A stretch of DNA of 64,000 bases from Pyrobaculum neutrophilum V24Sta (GTDB lineage Archaea; Thermoproteota; Thermoprotei; Thermoproteales; Thermoproteaceae), in contig NC_010525.1 of assembly GCF_000019805.1 (NCBI RefSeq), positions 1,116,001-1,180,000 on the forward strand. Reading direction: 5' to 3'. The notes beneath the pieces were generated by a model. It had not been told where the DNA came from. It made no database searches and saw only the letters and a program-made list of their open reading frames with translations. A program made the translations under genes and the position numbers. This document shows positions 15,794 through 23,489 of this stretch, one piece after another (within the stretch, counting starts at the first letter, position 1; the number at the start of each line of letters is the position of its first letter).

Positions 15794-15926
15794 TCGCGCC
15801 GCGTTCTCCCGGCCGCGGCAACCTCAATATACTTGTATTAAAAAGTTTTCTCCCCGCGATTGGGTTGCAACCGCAGGGTCCAAGACCCCTTCCGTGATAA
15901 ACAATTTTGGCACTTCATGTTCTCCC
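15794..15926. promoter_or_regulatory. Promoters of tRNA-Asp and DUF72 gene
   Basis: A gene-free stretch of 133 bp. On the minus strand an AT-rich box (TTAATACAAGTATATTG, about 15824-15840) precedes tRNA-Asp. On the plus strand GATAAACAATTTT (about 15895-15907) precedes the ATG at 15927. The open frame that enters from upstream on the plus strand (from 15534) crosses the tRNA and is not coding there. Confidence 0.5.
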
Positions 15927-16622
15927 ATGGAGGTGTTCGTTGGCACGTCTGGGTGGCTCTACGCCTGGAACTTGGGCAGGTCGCTGGAGTGGTATGTGGA
16001 AAACAGCGGGCTTAACGCCGTTGAGCTAAACGCCAGCTTCTACAGGATTCCCACCGAGAGACAAGCGGCGAGGTGGGCCGCGGCGGGGGGCAGGCTTAGG
16101 TGGGCTGTGAAGGTCTACAGAGGTGTGACGCACTTCGGCAAGCTTTCCGAGGGCGCGCTGGAGCTGTTGAGGAGGTTTCTCGCCGCCTTCAAGCCGCTTG
16201 ACCCCTACGTAGATTTCTACCTCTTCCAGATGCCGCCTTCCTTCGCCAGATCCCGCCGTAGTATGTCCAGAGTTGAGAAGGCCGCCGGCGTCGTCGGTAG
16301 AAGGGCGGCGTTTGAGTTCAGGCACCCCAGCTGGTTTAGCCAAGAGGTGGTGGAGTGGGCTGAGGAGGCGGGCTTCGCCCTCGTTTCTATCGACTCTCCC
16401 GAGTGGACATGGGTTGTGGAGGCAGGCGGTGTTGTGTATCTCAGGATGCACGGCCGGACCTCTTGGTACTCCCACTTCTATGACGAGGTGGAGCTTAGGG
16501 ACGTGGCGCAGAGGGTCGTGGCGCTTAGGCCGGCGAGGGTCTACGTCTTTTTCAACAACGACCACGCCATGTTGGAAAACGCCAGGTCTATGCTGGCGAT
16601 TTTAAAGGAGCTTACGCAGTAG
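15927..16622 (+). CDS. DUF72 family protein (TIM-barrel)
   Basis: 231 residues beginning MEVFVGTSGWLYAWN, the DUF72 start signature (GTSGW-Y). NAVELNASFYRIPTERQAARWA, YLFQMPPSF, AFEFRHPSWF and YLRMHGRTSWYSHFYDEVEL follow in the family order. DUF72 proteins have a TIM-barrel related to nuclease/isomerase folds; no activity is established. The start is ATG 15927, where similarity begins and a promoter is present. The gene overlaps the convergent LysE-like gene by 21 nt. Confidence 0.85.
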   Translation: MEVFVGTSGWLYAWNLGRSLEWYVENSGLNAVELNASFYRIPTERQAARWAAAGGRLRWAVKVYRGVTHFGKLSEGALELLRRFLAAFKPLDPYVDFYLFQMPPSFARSRRSMSRVEKAAGVVGRRAAFEFRHPSWFSQEVVEWAEEAGFALVSIDSPEWTWVVEAGGVVYLRMHGRTSWYSHFYDEVELRDVAQRVVALRPARVYVFFNNDHAMLENARSMLAILKELTQ

Positions 16623-17216
16623 CTCTACGCCGAAGTACAACAACATGGCCGCCAGCGCGGCTAGGAAGACGGCGTAGCCCTTCGCCGAGAGGAGGCGCGA
16701 GGCGGCGTTTCCAAGAGACGCCATGAGTGCCAGCCAGAGGTAGTCCATCCAGACGTGCGCCGCGTACACCGCGGCGAAGACGTAGGGGGGCTGGGCGGCC
16801 AGCTCGGCCACTATGGGGCCGGCCACCGTTATCCACCAGAGGAGGAAGTAGGGGTTTAGGGCCGTCAGCGCCACCCCCGCCGCCAGGGGGCTGGCGAATC
16901 TGGAGGCTGGGAGAGACGGCGGTCTGCCTCTGGCTATGCCCCAGGCGTCTCTCAGGAGGAGGAAGGCGAAGTACAGTATGAAGAGGAAGGCCGCGGCGGC
17001 CAGGGGGACCTTGTAGGCTTCGACGTTGAGTCTGCTGAAGGCGTAGGCTAGAGCCGCCACGTAGGGTAGCTCAAAGGCCATGTGGCCAGCCGCCACCCGG
17101 AGGCCCGCCCTCCAGCCCCGCGCCGCGCCCAAAGCCACGGCGGAGGCCGTGAGGGGGCCGGGGGAGAAGGCGCCCGACGGCGTTATGAGGAGTATGGCTA
17201 AGATAAGGTTCAACAT
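16602..17216 (-). CDS. LysE/RhtB-family amino-acid exporter
   Basis: 204 residues with six predicted membrane segments: about 3-20, 40-60, 70-90, 110-130, 140-165 and 180-200. The N-terminal PSGAFSPGPLTASAVALGAARGWRAGLRVAAGHMAFE is the LysE-family signature around the first loop. ALNPYFLLWWITVAGP matches the conserved NP motif of helix 4. The family exports basic or neutral amino acids or homoserine lactones by proton antiport. The ATG at 17216 has a TATA box (CATAAAAAGG) 25 nt upstream on the minus strand. Confidence 0.85.
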   Translation of the reverse strand: MLNLILAILLITPSGAFSPGPLTASAVALGAARGWRAGLRVAAGHMAFELPYVAALAYAFSRLNVEAYKVPLAAAAFLFILYFAFLLLRDAWGIARGRPPSLPASRFASPLAAGVALTALNPYFLLWWITVAGPIVAELAAQPPYVFAAVYAAHVWMDYLWLALMASLGNAASRLLSAKGYAVFLAALAAMLLYFGVELLRKLL

Positions 17217-17243
17217 GTTTAAACCCGCACCTCCCCCCTTTTT
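17217..17243. promoter_or_regulatory. Back-to-back leaderless promoters, 27 bp
   Basis: Two divergent ATG codons are only 27 bp apart. GTTTAAACC (17217-17225) is about 24 nt before the ATG at 17244, and AACATAAAAAGG (minus strand, reaching to about 17246) is 25 nt before the ATG at 17216. The box for the LysE-like gene overlaps the start codon of the nitrilase gene. Confidence 0.6.
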
Positions 17244-18044
17244 ATGTTTAGGCTCGGCATCGCGCAGATATCCCCCGGCCGCCTAGAGGCGGTGGGCCAG
17301 CTGGTGGGCAGGTCCGAGCCCGACCTCCTCCTTCTGCCGGAGTACACAAACTTCGACCCCACGGGGCTACCCCCCGAGGAGGTCTGGAGGAGGGCGGCCA
17401 CTCTGGAGGACTTCGTCGGCTTGATTGGGCGGCTGGCCGCGGAGCTGGGGGCTTACGTGGCCGGCGGCTTCCTGGAGCGCGGACCGAGGCCTAGGGTGTA
17501 CAACACCACCGTCCTCGTGGACCCGGGCGGGAGGGCGGTCGGCATCTACAGGAAGACCCACCTCTTCGACGCCTACGGCTATAGGGAGTCGGAGTTCGTG
17601 GAGCCGGGGGTCGAGCTGTCCCAGGTCTATGCTGTGAGGGGGGCTAAGGTCGCCTTCGCCGTCTGTTTCGAGCTGAGGTTCCCCGAAGTGTTTAGAGAGC
17701 TGGCTTTAGCCGGGGCGGAGGTGGCTGCAGTCCCGGCGGCGTGGTACGCCGGACCTCTTAAGGAGGAGACGCTACACCTCCTGGCCAGGACGAGGGCTGT
17801 GGAAAACGGCATATACGTCGCAGTCTCTGCCCTCTGGGGGCCCCGCTTCACCGGCAGATCGCTCGTGGTGAACCCCTTCGGCGTTGTGGAGGCGGAGCTG
17901 GGCGCCGGGGAGAGATACCGCCAGGTCTCGATAGATCTACGGCTTGTGGAAGAGGCCAGAAAAACCGTGCCGACGATATACCTCAGGAGACCGCGTCTAT
18001 ATAGACGGCTCTGTGTTGAACAAAACGGTGAAGAGGGCTTTTAA
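17244..18044 (+). CDS. Carbon-nitrogen hydrolase (nitrilase superfamily)
   Basis: 266 residues with the nitrilase triad: Glu in LLLPEYTNF (about 34), Lys in GIYRKTHLFD (about 103) and Cys in AFAVCFELRFPEVF (about 136). The N-terminus RLGIAQISPG and late GRSLVVNPFGVVEAEL are also typical. Members cleave amides or nitriles; the FELRFPE form after the Cys is near omega-amidase/Nit2-like and formamidase-like branches. The protein is cytoplasmic. The divergent LysE-like exporter suggests amino-acid or amide handling but does not define a substrate. Confidence 0.88.
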   Translation: MFRLGIAQISPGRLEAVGQLVGRSEPDLLLLPEYTNFDPTGLPPEEVWRRAATLEDFVGLIGRLAAELGAYVAGGFLERGPRPRVYNTTVLVDPGGRAVGIYRKTHLFDAYGYRESEFVEPGVELSQVYAVRGAKVAFAVCFELRFPEVFRELALAGAEVAAVPAAWYAGPLKEETLHLLARTRAVENGIYVAVSALWGPRFTGRSLVVNPFGVVEAELGAGERYRQVSIDLRLVEEARKTVPTIYLRRPRLYRRLCVEQNGEEGF

Positions 18045-18057
18045 CCGACTCAGCCGG

Positions 18058-18885
18058 CTACTGCCTCAGCTTGGCGCAGCTCACGTGTACATAGAAGCGG
18101 CCCCTCCTCTCGAAGCCGGGGCCGGGCGGAGCTAGGTAGGTTGTGCAGTCGGGCAGACCGGCCTCCATGAAGGCCGCGTGTCTGTTTCTGCAGCTTTCGC
18201 ACTCCCCGCAGTGGGCCTCGCCGGACTTGTAGCAGGACCAGGTCTCGTATATCAGATCCCCTATCTCCTCGTGGCACATCTTGAGGAGTTGCGACTTCTT
18301 CAGCCCCTCCCTGGAGGGGGTCCAGATCTCCACGTCTCTCTCCGCGCGGAAGTGGCATATGCGGAAGGCCGTCTGGAGGGCCTCGACGCACTCCGGCGAG
18401 CAGTCGGGGTAGAGGGGCTCCCAGGTGTCCTTACGCGGTTTAACGTCGTCGTAGTGGGCCCCGTATACGACGTAGGTCTTAGCACCTGTAGCGCTCCGTA
18501 TGGTGTAGGCATACGCCGTGGCCACCGCCGCCATGACCACGTTTCTGATGGGGACGACGACGGTGGGCGTGTACTCCTTCTCCACCGCCAGAGCCGCGTC
18601 GGTGAGCTGGGTGCCGCGCCAGAGGCTCCCGAGGGCGGATAGATCCACCACCCTGTGCTCCACCACCCTCCCCCAGCCCCTCGCGGCGGCCAGCTCGTCT
18701 ATCTTCCTGAGGAGGACCTGCGCCTTTTCCACCTCCACCGCCGCCTTCTGGCCGTAGAGGAAAGACAGGGCATGTACGTCGCAACCCCTCCTCAGCCAGA
18801 GTGATGCGTAGCAGGTGCTGTCCGGCCCCCCCGAGACCACCGCCACGGCCCTACAGGGCTTCTCCACCGCGGGTCTAACGGCCAT
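18058..18885 (-). CDS. queC: QueC-like 7-cyano-7-deazaguanine synthase
   Basis: 275 residues. The PP-loop [19 protein letters not shown], then [43 protein letters not shown] and the zinc site [22 protein letters not shown] identify QueC. The enzyme makes preQ0 from carboxy-deazaguanine, ammonia and ATP; in archaea preQ0 goes to archaeosine in tRNA. The frame extends upstream to 18945, but a TATA box (GATATATACC, about 18904-18912) lies 24 nt before the in-frame ATG at 18885. The protein has about 45 residues after the zinc site, longer than bacterial QueC. Confidence 0.9.
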   Translation of the reverse strand: MAVRPAVEKPCRAVAVVSGGPDSTCYASLWLRRGCDVHALSFLYGQKAAVEVEKAQVLLRKIDELAAARGWGRVVEHRVVDLSALGSLWRGTQLTDAALAVEKEYTPTVVVPIRNVVMAAVATAYAYTIRSATGAKTYVVYGAHYDDVKPRKDTWEPLYPDCSPECVEALQTAFRICHFRAERDVEIWTPSREGLKKSQLLKMCHEEIGDLIYETWSCYKSGEAHCGECESCRNRHAAFMEAGLPDCTTYLAPPGPGFERRGRFYVHVSCAKLRQ

Positions 18886-18910
18886 GGAGGCGGGGAGGCC
18901 CAGGTATATA

Positions 18911-19603
18911 TCAGTATGTGTAAACCACGTCCACGGGGAACCCAACGTCTATGTTAAACCCCTGACGCGCCACGAGGACAGAGGCGCCGACCACCCTCGC
19001 CCCCGCCTTGTCGCACAGGCCCGCAAGCGCCTTGAGGGTTTTCCCCGTCCGGGCGATGTCGTCTACTATGAACACCCTATCTCCTCTTTTGACGTAGGCG
19101 CTGGGGATATATAGGGTCACCGGCCTCCCCTCCCTTAGATATGTAAACTCGTAGTTCTCAACGCCCGGCTCCCTGTACTGCTTCGCCACGACGAGGGCCG
19201 CCTCGAGGCGGGAGGCCGCGGCCACCGCGAGCGGGATGCCGTCCGCCGCCGCCGTCAACACCACCTCTACCTCGAGGCCGGGGAACCTCCGGGATAGGTA
19301 GATCTCGTAGAGGCGCCAGAACTCGGGCAGATTTACGAAGGACATGTCTACGTACGAGTCGTAGAGCCGTATCTTGGCCTTCACCACGGCCTCTATCGGA
19401 TACGCAGACGATAGCTTCGCCAATATCTCCTGTGCCGTCTCCACAGACGGCAACATATCCCCCGTCACGTACCGGGAGAGCACGCTCTCCGGCAGATCCA
19501 ACAGAGGCGATAGATCTCTGTAGGTGACGCCAAGTAGCTTCTTCACAGACCTCAGGTAGCTCACGGCGTCAAGCTGAATCCTCAAGCCCTCAACCCTCCT
19601 CAC
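18911..19603 (-). CDS. HTH plus phosphoribosyltransferase protein (GfcR/PyrE-like)
   Basis: 230 residues. Residues 1-75 hold a helix-turn-helix ([37 protein letters not shown]). Residues 90-230 are a type I phosphoribosyltransferase with [19 protein letters not shown] and the PRPP loop [17 protein letters not shown]. The same order is found in archaeal GfcR/orotate-PRT-like proteins, some of which are transcription regulators rather than enzymes. It could therefore be a purine- or pyrimidine-sensing regulator or a salvage enzyme. It ends 26 nt before the queC start codon, so the queC promoter lies in the gap. Confidence 0.82.
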   Translation of the reverse strand: MRRVEGLRIQLDAVSYLRSVKKLLGVTYRDLSPLLDLPESVLSRYVTGDMLPSVETAQEILAKLSSAYPIEAVVKAKIRLYDSYVDMSFVNLPEFWRLYEIYLSRRFPGLEVEVVLTAAADGIPLAVAAASRLEAALVVAKQYREPGVENYEFTYLREGRPVTLYIPSAYVKRGDRVFIVDDIARTGKTLKALAGLCDKAGARVVGASVLVARQGFNIDVGFPVDVVYTY

Positions 19604-19623
19604 GCCATATTTAACGAGGGTAA

Positions 19624-20841
19624 TTATACAAATTCTCTGCCAACGGTATTCCTTGCAATTATCAACTTAAGTATGTTCTCGGCCCCCTCAGCCCCCACGT
19701 AGTACGACAAGAGGCCCAGCAACGAGCGGGCTACGTTGGTCTCCCTGAAGTAGGAAGCGCCGCCGAACCACTTCATAACCTCCAGGGCGGTCTCGACGGC
19801 TGTCCCCACAGCGAGGTATTTGGCGACGGCGCCGGCGGTGGCCACGTCTTGTACGGCAAACGCTACGTCGCCGCCGTAGAACCTATCCGCGATCCAAGCC
19901 GCCTTGTAGACAGAGAGCCTCGCCGCCTCAAGCCTCGCGTAGAGCTCCGCGAATTTGAAACTCACCGACTGGTAGCTCGCGATAGGCCTCCCGAAGGCAG
20001 ACCTCTGCCTAATCCACTCCAGCCCCCTGTCAAGTAGCCACCTGGCGGCGCCCACCGACGCCGCCCCTATCACCGTGCGGGCTAGGTTGAAGCCCTCCAT
20101 CGCTATCTTGAAGCCGCCGTTGAGCTCGCCGACCACGAAGACATCCTCCACCGGGAGGCCCTCCAGGGTGAGGTAGCCCGTGGGTAGGCCGCGGCGGCCT
20201 ACCTCGTCCCAATCTCTGTAGGTGAACCCCGGCGTCTGCCTACCCCTCCTCTTCAGAAGCGCCAGGAAGAGCGTCACCCCCCTGTGTTTATCCTCAGGCG
20301 CTCCGGTCCTCGCCACGGCGACTGCCCCTCCTCCATAGGGCAGAGCAAGAGCCGTGGAGACCCCAGTCACCATGTTCTTCTCGCCGTATAGCCTCCACAG
20401 GCCGCCCTCCTTGACGGCCTTTGTCTGCACAGACGCCACGTCGCTACCCCCCTGCGGCTCCGTGGAGGCTATGCCCACGAAGGCGCGCCCGGCCGCGACC
20501 TCCGGCAGAACCTCCTCCTTGGCCTCGTCCCGGCCGTGGCGCTGTACTACGTAGGGCCACGCCGTCTCCAGCAGGACGTAGACGGGGGTTGCCAGAGACG
20601 GGTCCGCGTAGGCCAGCTCCTCCACGGCCAGCGCCGCCTGTAGAAACGTCGCCTCCTGGCCTCCGTACCTAGAGCTCAAGGTCATGCCTAGGAGACCCGC
20701 CTCCCCCAACCTCGCCGCCACCTCCGCCATGGGCCACCTCCCCTCGTCTATCTCGACCCACCTAGGCGCGATAACCCTCTCCGCGAAGGATCTAACCGAT
20801 TCGACGAAGAGCTTGTCCTCCCTAGAAAGGCCGAAGTCCAT
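19624..20841 (-). CDS. Acyl-CoA dehydrogenase
   Basis: 405 residues, normal for the family. It has GLLGMTLSSRYGGQEATFLQAALAVEELA, the FAD-binding IASTEPQGGSDVASVQTKAV, and late GRPIASYQSVSFKFAELYARLEAARL with the C-terminal GGASYFRETNVARSLLG. The catalytic base region corresponds to the glutaryl-CoA/short-chain group, but the exact substrate is not clear. It oxidises acyl-CoA at the alpha-beta bond, passing electrons to an electron-transfer flavoprotein. The ATG at 20841 (MDFGLSRED) is chosen because a TATA box (CTTAAAAAC) is 24 nt upstream; an upstream in-frame start at 20895 overlaps the divergent gene. Confidence 0.9.
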   Translation of the reverse strand: MDFGLSREDKLFVESVRSFAERVIAPRWVEIDEGRWPMAEVAARLGEAGLLGMTLSSRYGGQEATFLQAALAVEELAYADPSLATPVYVLLETAWPYVVQRHGRDEAKEEVLPEVAAGRAFVGIASTEPQGGSDVASVQTKAVKEGGLWRLYGEKNMVTGVSTALALPYGGGAVAVARTGAPEDKHRGVTLFLALLKRRGRQTPGFTYRDWDEVGRRGLPTGYLTLEGLPVEDVFVVGELNGGFKIAMEGFNLARTVIGAASVGAARWLLDRGLEWIRQRSAFGRPIASYQSVSFKFAELYARLEAARLSVYKAAWIADRFYGGDVAFAVQDVATAGAVAKYLAVGTAVETALEVMKWFGGASYFRETNVARSLLGLLSYYVGAEGAENILKLIIARNTVGREFV

Positions 20842-20865
20842 ATATACCCAGAGGCCCGTTTTTAA
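20842..20865. promoter_or_regulatory. Back-to-back leaderless promoters, 24 bp
   Basis: The tightest divergent pair in the window: 24 bp between an ATG (20841, minus) and a TTG (20866, plus). CATATATAC (20839-20847), overlapping the minus-strand start, is 23 nt before the TTG. CTTAAAAAC (about 20861-20869, minus strand), overlapping the plus-strand start, is 24 nt before the ATG. Each TATA box sits on the other gene's first codon. Confidence 0.6.
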
Positions 20866-21447
20866 GTGTTGGAGTTCGAGCTCTACCAAGACCACCTGGC
20901 CGTGTACTACAGAGGTAGGAAGATACCGGTTCTACCCCTGTACACAACCCCGACGCTACACCACGTCCAGTACGTGGCGGCGTATGTGGCAAGGAGGCTC
21001 CTGGAGGCCGGCGTGTTGAGGTTCAAGACGGGGGACCCCAGAGCCGCCAAGGTGATCGAGCTTGCGTGCAGAGGCCGTTGCACATACGGCGAAGACGGCG
21101 TAGACGTCGAGGGTGTTCTAGAGGAGGCCTACTACAACCACCTAGCCGATAGGGTACTGGCGTACGCCGTTTCCACAGACGCCCTGGTTATCCCATGCGC
21201 GGATCAGCCCCTGGCGAGGGCGTTGGCGAGGCGGGCTAGGGAGTACGCCCCCGGCCTCATGCTGGTGGCCTCTCAACACGGCGGCGTCTGCCCCGAGGCG
21301 GACGTTGCCCACGTGCCGCAGCCGGCGGAGGCGCCCATCCCCCTGGGGCCGGCCTCCAGGGCGGCGTTAGGCACCGCCATGTGGGCTATCGACGAGGGGG
21401 TGGCCGAAAGCCCGCTGACGCCGTTGCTCGACGCGGAGGTGCCGTAG
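20866..21447 (+). CDS. Hypothetical alpha/beta protein, 193 aa
   Basis: I do not recognise this protein. It starts at TTG 20866, supported by a TATA box 23 nt upstream (20839-20847). Residues 1-110 mix strands and helices (VQYVAAYVARRLLEAGVLRF), with two cysteines in LACRGRCTYG. Residues 105-150 read as a Rossmann-like half (VLAYAVSTDALVIPCADQPLARALARRAREYAPGLMLVASQHGG). The C-terminus (PIPLGPASRAALGTAMWAIDEG) could be a sugar- or nucleotide-binding end. It stands alone next to acyl-CoA dehydrogenase and stops just before a C/D box sRNA on the other strand. Confidence 0.6.
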   Translation: MLEFELYQDHLAVYYRGRKIPVLPLYTTPTLHHVQYVAAYVARRLLEAGVLRFKTGDPRAAKVIELACRGRCTYGEDGVDVEGVLEEAYYNHLADRVLAYAVSTDALVIPCADQPLARALARRAREYAPGLMLVASQHGGVCPEADVAHVPQPAEAPIPLGPASRAALGTAMWAIDEGVAESPLTPLLDAEVP

Positions 21448-21505
21448 ACTCAGCCCTCCAGGTGGCTATCACCGGTCTATAGTGTCCCGATGCCTTCATC
21501 ATAAA
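21448..21505 (-). ncRNA. C/D box sRNA candidate behind tRNA-Met
   Basis: Minus strand. Box C ATGATGA (21502-21496) and box D CTGA (21453-21450) are 42 nt apart. Box C' is a weaker GGTGATAG inside, and D' is degenerate. Guide stretches are about 12 nt on each side (AGGCATCGGGAC and CCACCTGGAGGG), the normal length for archaeal 2'-O-methylation guides. Box C begins 7 nt after the discriminator base of tRNA-Met on the same strand, so tRNA and sRNA may be cut from one transcript. I see no separate TATA box. Targets were not identified. Confidence 0.6.
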
Positions 21506-21509
21506 GACA

Positions 21510-21604
21510 TGCGGCGGCCGGGATTTGAACCCGGGGCTTCCCGGTTATGAGCCTTACGCGGGGCTCCGCCCCAGAGCGCTCTAACCAGGCTGAGCTACCG
21601 CCGC
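21510..21604 (-). tRNA. tRNA-Met(CAT), elongator type, with one intron at 29/30
   Basis: Minus strand. Acceptor GCGGCGG/CCGCCGC with A73, CCA not encoded, D arm GCTC/GAGC, T arm CCGGG/CCCGG. Removing 21573-21554 (20 nt, TGGGGC...GCGTAA) gives anticodon stem CTCGG/CCGGG and loop CTCATAA; the anticodon is at 21549-21547. A 75-nt mature tRNA results. The lack of the three G:C pairs below the anticodon loop argues against the initiator. CAT could also be tRNA-Ile2 before modification, which cannot be ruled out. A TATA-like TTTTTAACC lies at about 21625-21633. Confidence 0.87.
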
Positions 21605-21644
21605 CGTCATCTACAACACTCTGGTTAAAAAGCTTTACCGCCGG

Positions 21645-21732
21645 TGGTGCGGGGGGTGGGATTTGAACCCACGCAGGCCTACGCCACAGGGACCTGAACC
21701 CTGCCCCTTTGACCTGGCTCGGGCACCCCCGC
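21645..21732 (-). tRNA. tRNA-Leu(CAG)
   Basis: Minus strand, no intron, CCA encoded (21647-21645). Acceptor GCGGGGG/CCCCCGC with A73, D arm CCC/GGG with loop GAGCCAGGTCAAA, anticodon stem CAGGG/CCCTG, loop TTCAGGT, a long variable arm (TGGCGTAGGCCTGC) as in class II tRNAs, and T arm GTGGG/CCCAC. The anticodon CAG reads CUG codons. An AT-rich promoter (TTATTAACC) lies at about 21749-21759. Confidence 0.93.
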
Positions 21733-21771
21733 CCACCTCCTCATATCTACGCGGTTAATAAGTTTTTTCCA

Positions 21772-22317
21772 CTACGTCTTCTTGACAAAACGCGGCCTCG
21801 GGTCCACCCCGTAGAAGGCTCTGCCGGCGCCGTGGAGCGGGATGTTGACCCTCTTGAAGTCGTACCCCCACTGGTCGGCGACGCCTGGGGCGGCCCAGCT
21901 GTGGAGGACCTTGAATATAAACAGCGTTACCTCCCCCACCTCCACCTCCATGTAAACCTCGGCCTCGTACCCCGCTATAGCCCCCGCCACCCTCGGCACA
22001 TCCACCTTCTCGGACTTCTCGAAGGCTACGCCGAACTGGGCGGCTTTATCCACATCGCGGCCGCTGACCGTCCCCAGCTTGTATATCAGGTCGGCCGCCT
22101 CCAGGGGGAGGACGTTGAGCGTCGCGCGTCTGTGGTGCTTGAGGCACTCGTGGGTGTAGGAGCTCCTCTCCACCGCCACGGCCACCGTGGGCGGGTCCTC
22201 AGACACGGGCGTGTTCCAGGAGGCCGGCATCAGGTTGAGCCGGCCGCCGGGGCACCTCGACACTACGACCAGGGTGGGGCGGGGGTGGAGAAGCCGGTAG
22301 AACTTCCCCTGGTACAT
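21772..22317 (-). CDS. Flavin reductase-like FMN-binding protein
   Basis: 181 residues of the flavin reductase-like split beta-barrel family. It begins FYRLLHPRPTLVVVSRCPGGRLNLMPASWNTPVSEDPPTVAVAVERSSYTHECLKHHRRATLNVLP, which is the family start with the NLMPASW FMN-contact region, and continues with DVDKAAQFGVAFEKSEKVDVP. Such proteins bind FMN and reduce it with NAD(P)H, or act as flavin-linked redox partners. No second domain is present. It is 21 nt downstream of the TusA-like gene on the same strand, so the two may form an operon. Confidence 0.85.
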   Translation of the reverse strand: MYQGKFYRLLHPRPTLVVVSRCPGGRLNLMPASWNTPVSEDPPTVAVAVERSSYTHECLKHHRRATLNVLPLEAADLIYKLGTVSGRDVDKAAQFGVAFEKSEKVDVPRVAGAIAGYEAEVYMEVEVGEVTLFIFKVLHSWAAPGVADQWGYDFKRVNIPLHGAGRAFYGVDPRPRFVKKT

Positions 22318-22338
22318 GACTGTGTGGTGACAGCCCCT

Positions 22339-22554
22339 TTAATACTTCTCCACCACCAGGGCGTAGGGCCCGCCCTCGTCGGCCTCGACGATCTTCACGT
22401 CGTTGACGGCCATGAGCCTCCTGAGCATCACGTAGCAGACGTAGTCGTCTGTCACAATACGGTACCGGGACCCCGGCGGCGCCGACGCCAAGACCGAGGC
22501 CACCTTCCGGAGGGGGTCGGGGCACTGCATGCCGGACACGTCTATAACCTCCAT
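22339..22554 (-). CDS. TusA/SirA-family sulfurtransferase
   Basis: 71 residues with the TusA hallmark at the start: VIDVSGMQCPDPLRKVASVL, where the Cys of the CPxP motif carries a persulfide. The remainder is the usual beta-alpha-beta-alpha-beta-beta small fold (RYRIVTDDYVCYVMLRRLMAVNDVKIVEADEGGPYALVV). The family relays sulfur for tRNA thiolation, molybdenum-cofactor synthesis or sulfur oxidation. A neighbouring SufT-like gene on the other strand and a flavin reductase downstream fit sulfur or Fe-S metabolism, but no specific partner is seen. Confidence 0.88.
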   Translation of the reverse strand: MEVIDVSGMQCPDPLRKVASVLASAPPGSRYRIVTDDYVCYVMLRRLMAVNDVKIVEADEGGPYALVVEKY

Positions 22555-22610
22555 GTGCCCGCGCGCTGCTGCTCCATATAAGTTTTTATCTGAGAAACGG
22601 GAGGAGAGAC

Positions 22611-23009
22611 ATGGAAGAGAAGCCGATCTTCGAGACCAACCTGCCTCCCGACAAGGCGAAGAAGGTCGTGGAGGTGCTGAGGGAGGTGTACGACCCCGAG
22701 ATCCCCATAAACGTCTACGACCTCGGCTTGATCAGAAAGGTGACTCTGGAAGACGGCGTGTTGAAGGTGGTTATGACTCTGACGGCCGTGGGGTGCCCCG
22801 TAGCCGGCAACGTGGCCCAGGAGGTGGGATACGCCATCCAAGCCGCAGTGCCGGAGGCAAAAGACGTGGAGGTGGAGCTAGACTTCGAAAAGCCCTGGGA
22901 CCCCACCCAGATGACCCCCCAGGGGAGGGAGCTCTTCAAGGCGATATACGGCTACGATATAGTGGAGCAGTACATGGCGCAACAACAAGCCGCCCAGCTA
23001 GAGCGATAG
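22611..23009 (+). CDS. MIP18/SufT-like (DUF59) iron-sulfur assembly protein
   Basis: 132 residues with the DUF59 core: KVVEVLREVYDPEIPINVYDLGLIRKVTLEDGVLKVVMTLTAVGCPVAGNVAQEV. The DPEIP-x-N-x-YDLGLI motif and the conserved Cys in TAVGCP are those of SufT/PaaD/Cia2. These proteins help mature Fe-S proteins. The C-terminal extension (about residues 95-132, Gln-rich end) is not part of the domain. A GGGAGGAG element just before the ATG and a TATA box at about 22574-22588 suggest a short leader with a ribosome binding site, unlike most genes here. Confidence 0.88.
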   Translation: MEEKPIFETNLPPDKAKKVVEVLREVYDPEIPINVYDLGLIRKVTLEDGVLKVVMTLTAVGCPVAGNVAQEVGYAIQAAVPEAKDVEVELDFEKPWDPTQMTPQGRELFKAIYGYDIVEQYMAQQQAAQLER

Positions 23010-23432
23010 AACCCCCGCCAGGGAGAGAGCCGCGGCGACCCACAGGAGGTACCTCCTCCAGTCCACCCGCCTCCCCGCGAGGTACTGGGCGGCGGGGTGC
23101 CACCTGGCCACCTCCTCTAGGAAGAGGAGCACAAGCTGCATAACTGCGGAGTTCACCAGGGCCGGCCCCAGGCCGAAGGCCCCCGCCATCGCGGCGGTCA
23201 CCACTCCGAAGGCAGTCGCCGCGTAGATGAGGGCGGGGTAGGACATAAGCGCCACGGCGGCTACGTAGGCCGCTGACTGGAGAAGCCGCTGCTCGTATGG
23301 GAGAGCCGCCGTCTCGTTATACGCCTTCTCCAGAGCGCGGGGGTCTACCAGGGGGTGGCCGGCGAGGGCAAGCGCCGCGGAGAGGGCCACAGACGACCAG
23401 TAGATGACGTATGTGAGGTATAGCCACCTCAC
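22998..23432 (-). CDS. Membrane protein, unknown, four TM segments
   Basis: 144 residues with hydrophobic segments at about 3-24 (YLTYVIYWSSVALSAALALAG), 52-70, 72-105 and 124-143. An outside loop lies at about 26-50 and a basic loop HPAAQYLAGRRVDWRR before the last segment. I recognise no family. It overlaps the convergent SufT-like gene by 12 nt and is divergent from the DegT aminotransferase (57 bp apart). Confidence 0.65.
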   Translation of the reverse strand: MRWLYLTYVIYWSSVALSAALALAGHPLVDPRALEKAYNETAALPYEQRLLQSAAYVAAVALMSYPALIYAATAFGVVTAAMAGAFGLGPALVNSAVMQLVLLFLEEVARWHPAAQYLAGRRVDWRRYLLWVAAALSLAGVLSL

Positions 23433-23489
23433 GGGATTGGCGCCGCGCCGGATTAATAACTGTTATATCTAGCACCCAAGCCGCCACAC

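Noticed and set aside
15534-15926. 5' extension of the DUF72 frame from 15534
   Set aside because: It runs across the peroxiredoxin 5' end and tRNA-Asp; the DUF72 start signature and a promoter are at 15927.
21709-22581. 290-codon plus-strand frame over flavin reductase and TusA genes
   Set aside because: It is antisense to two recognisable minus-strand proteins, begins inside tRNA-Leu, and its composition (His/Pro/Arg-rich) is that of a shadow frame.
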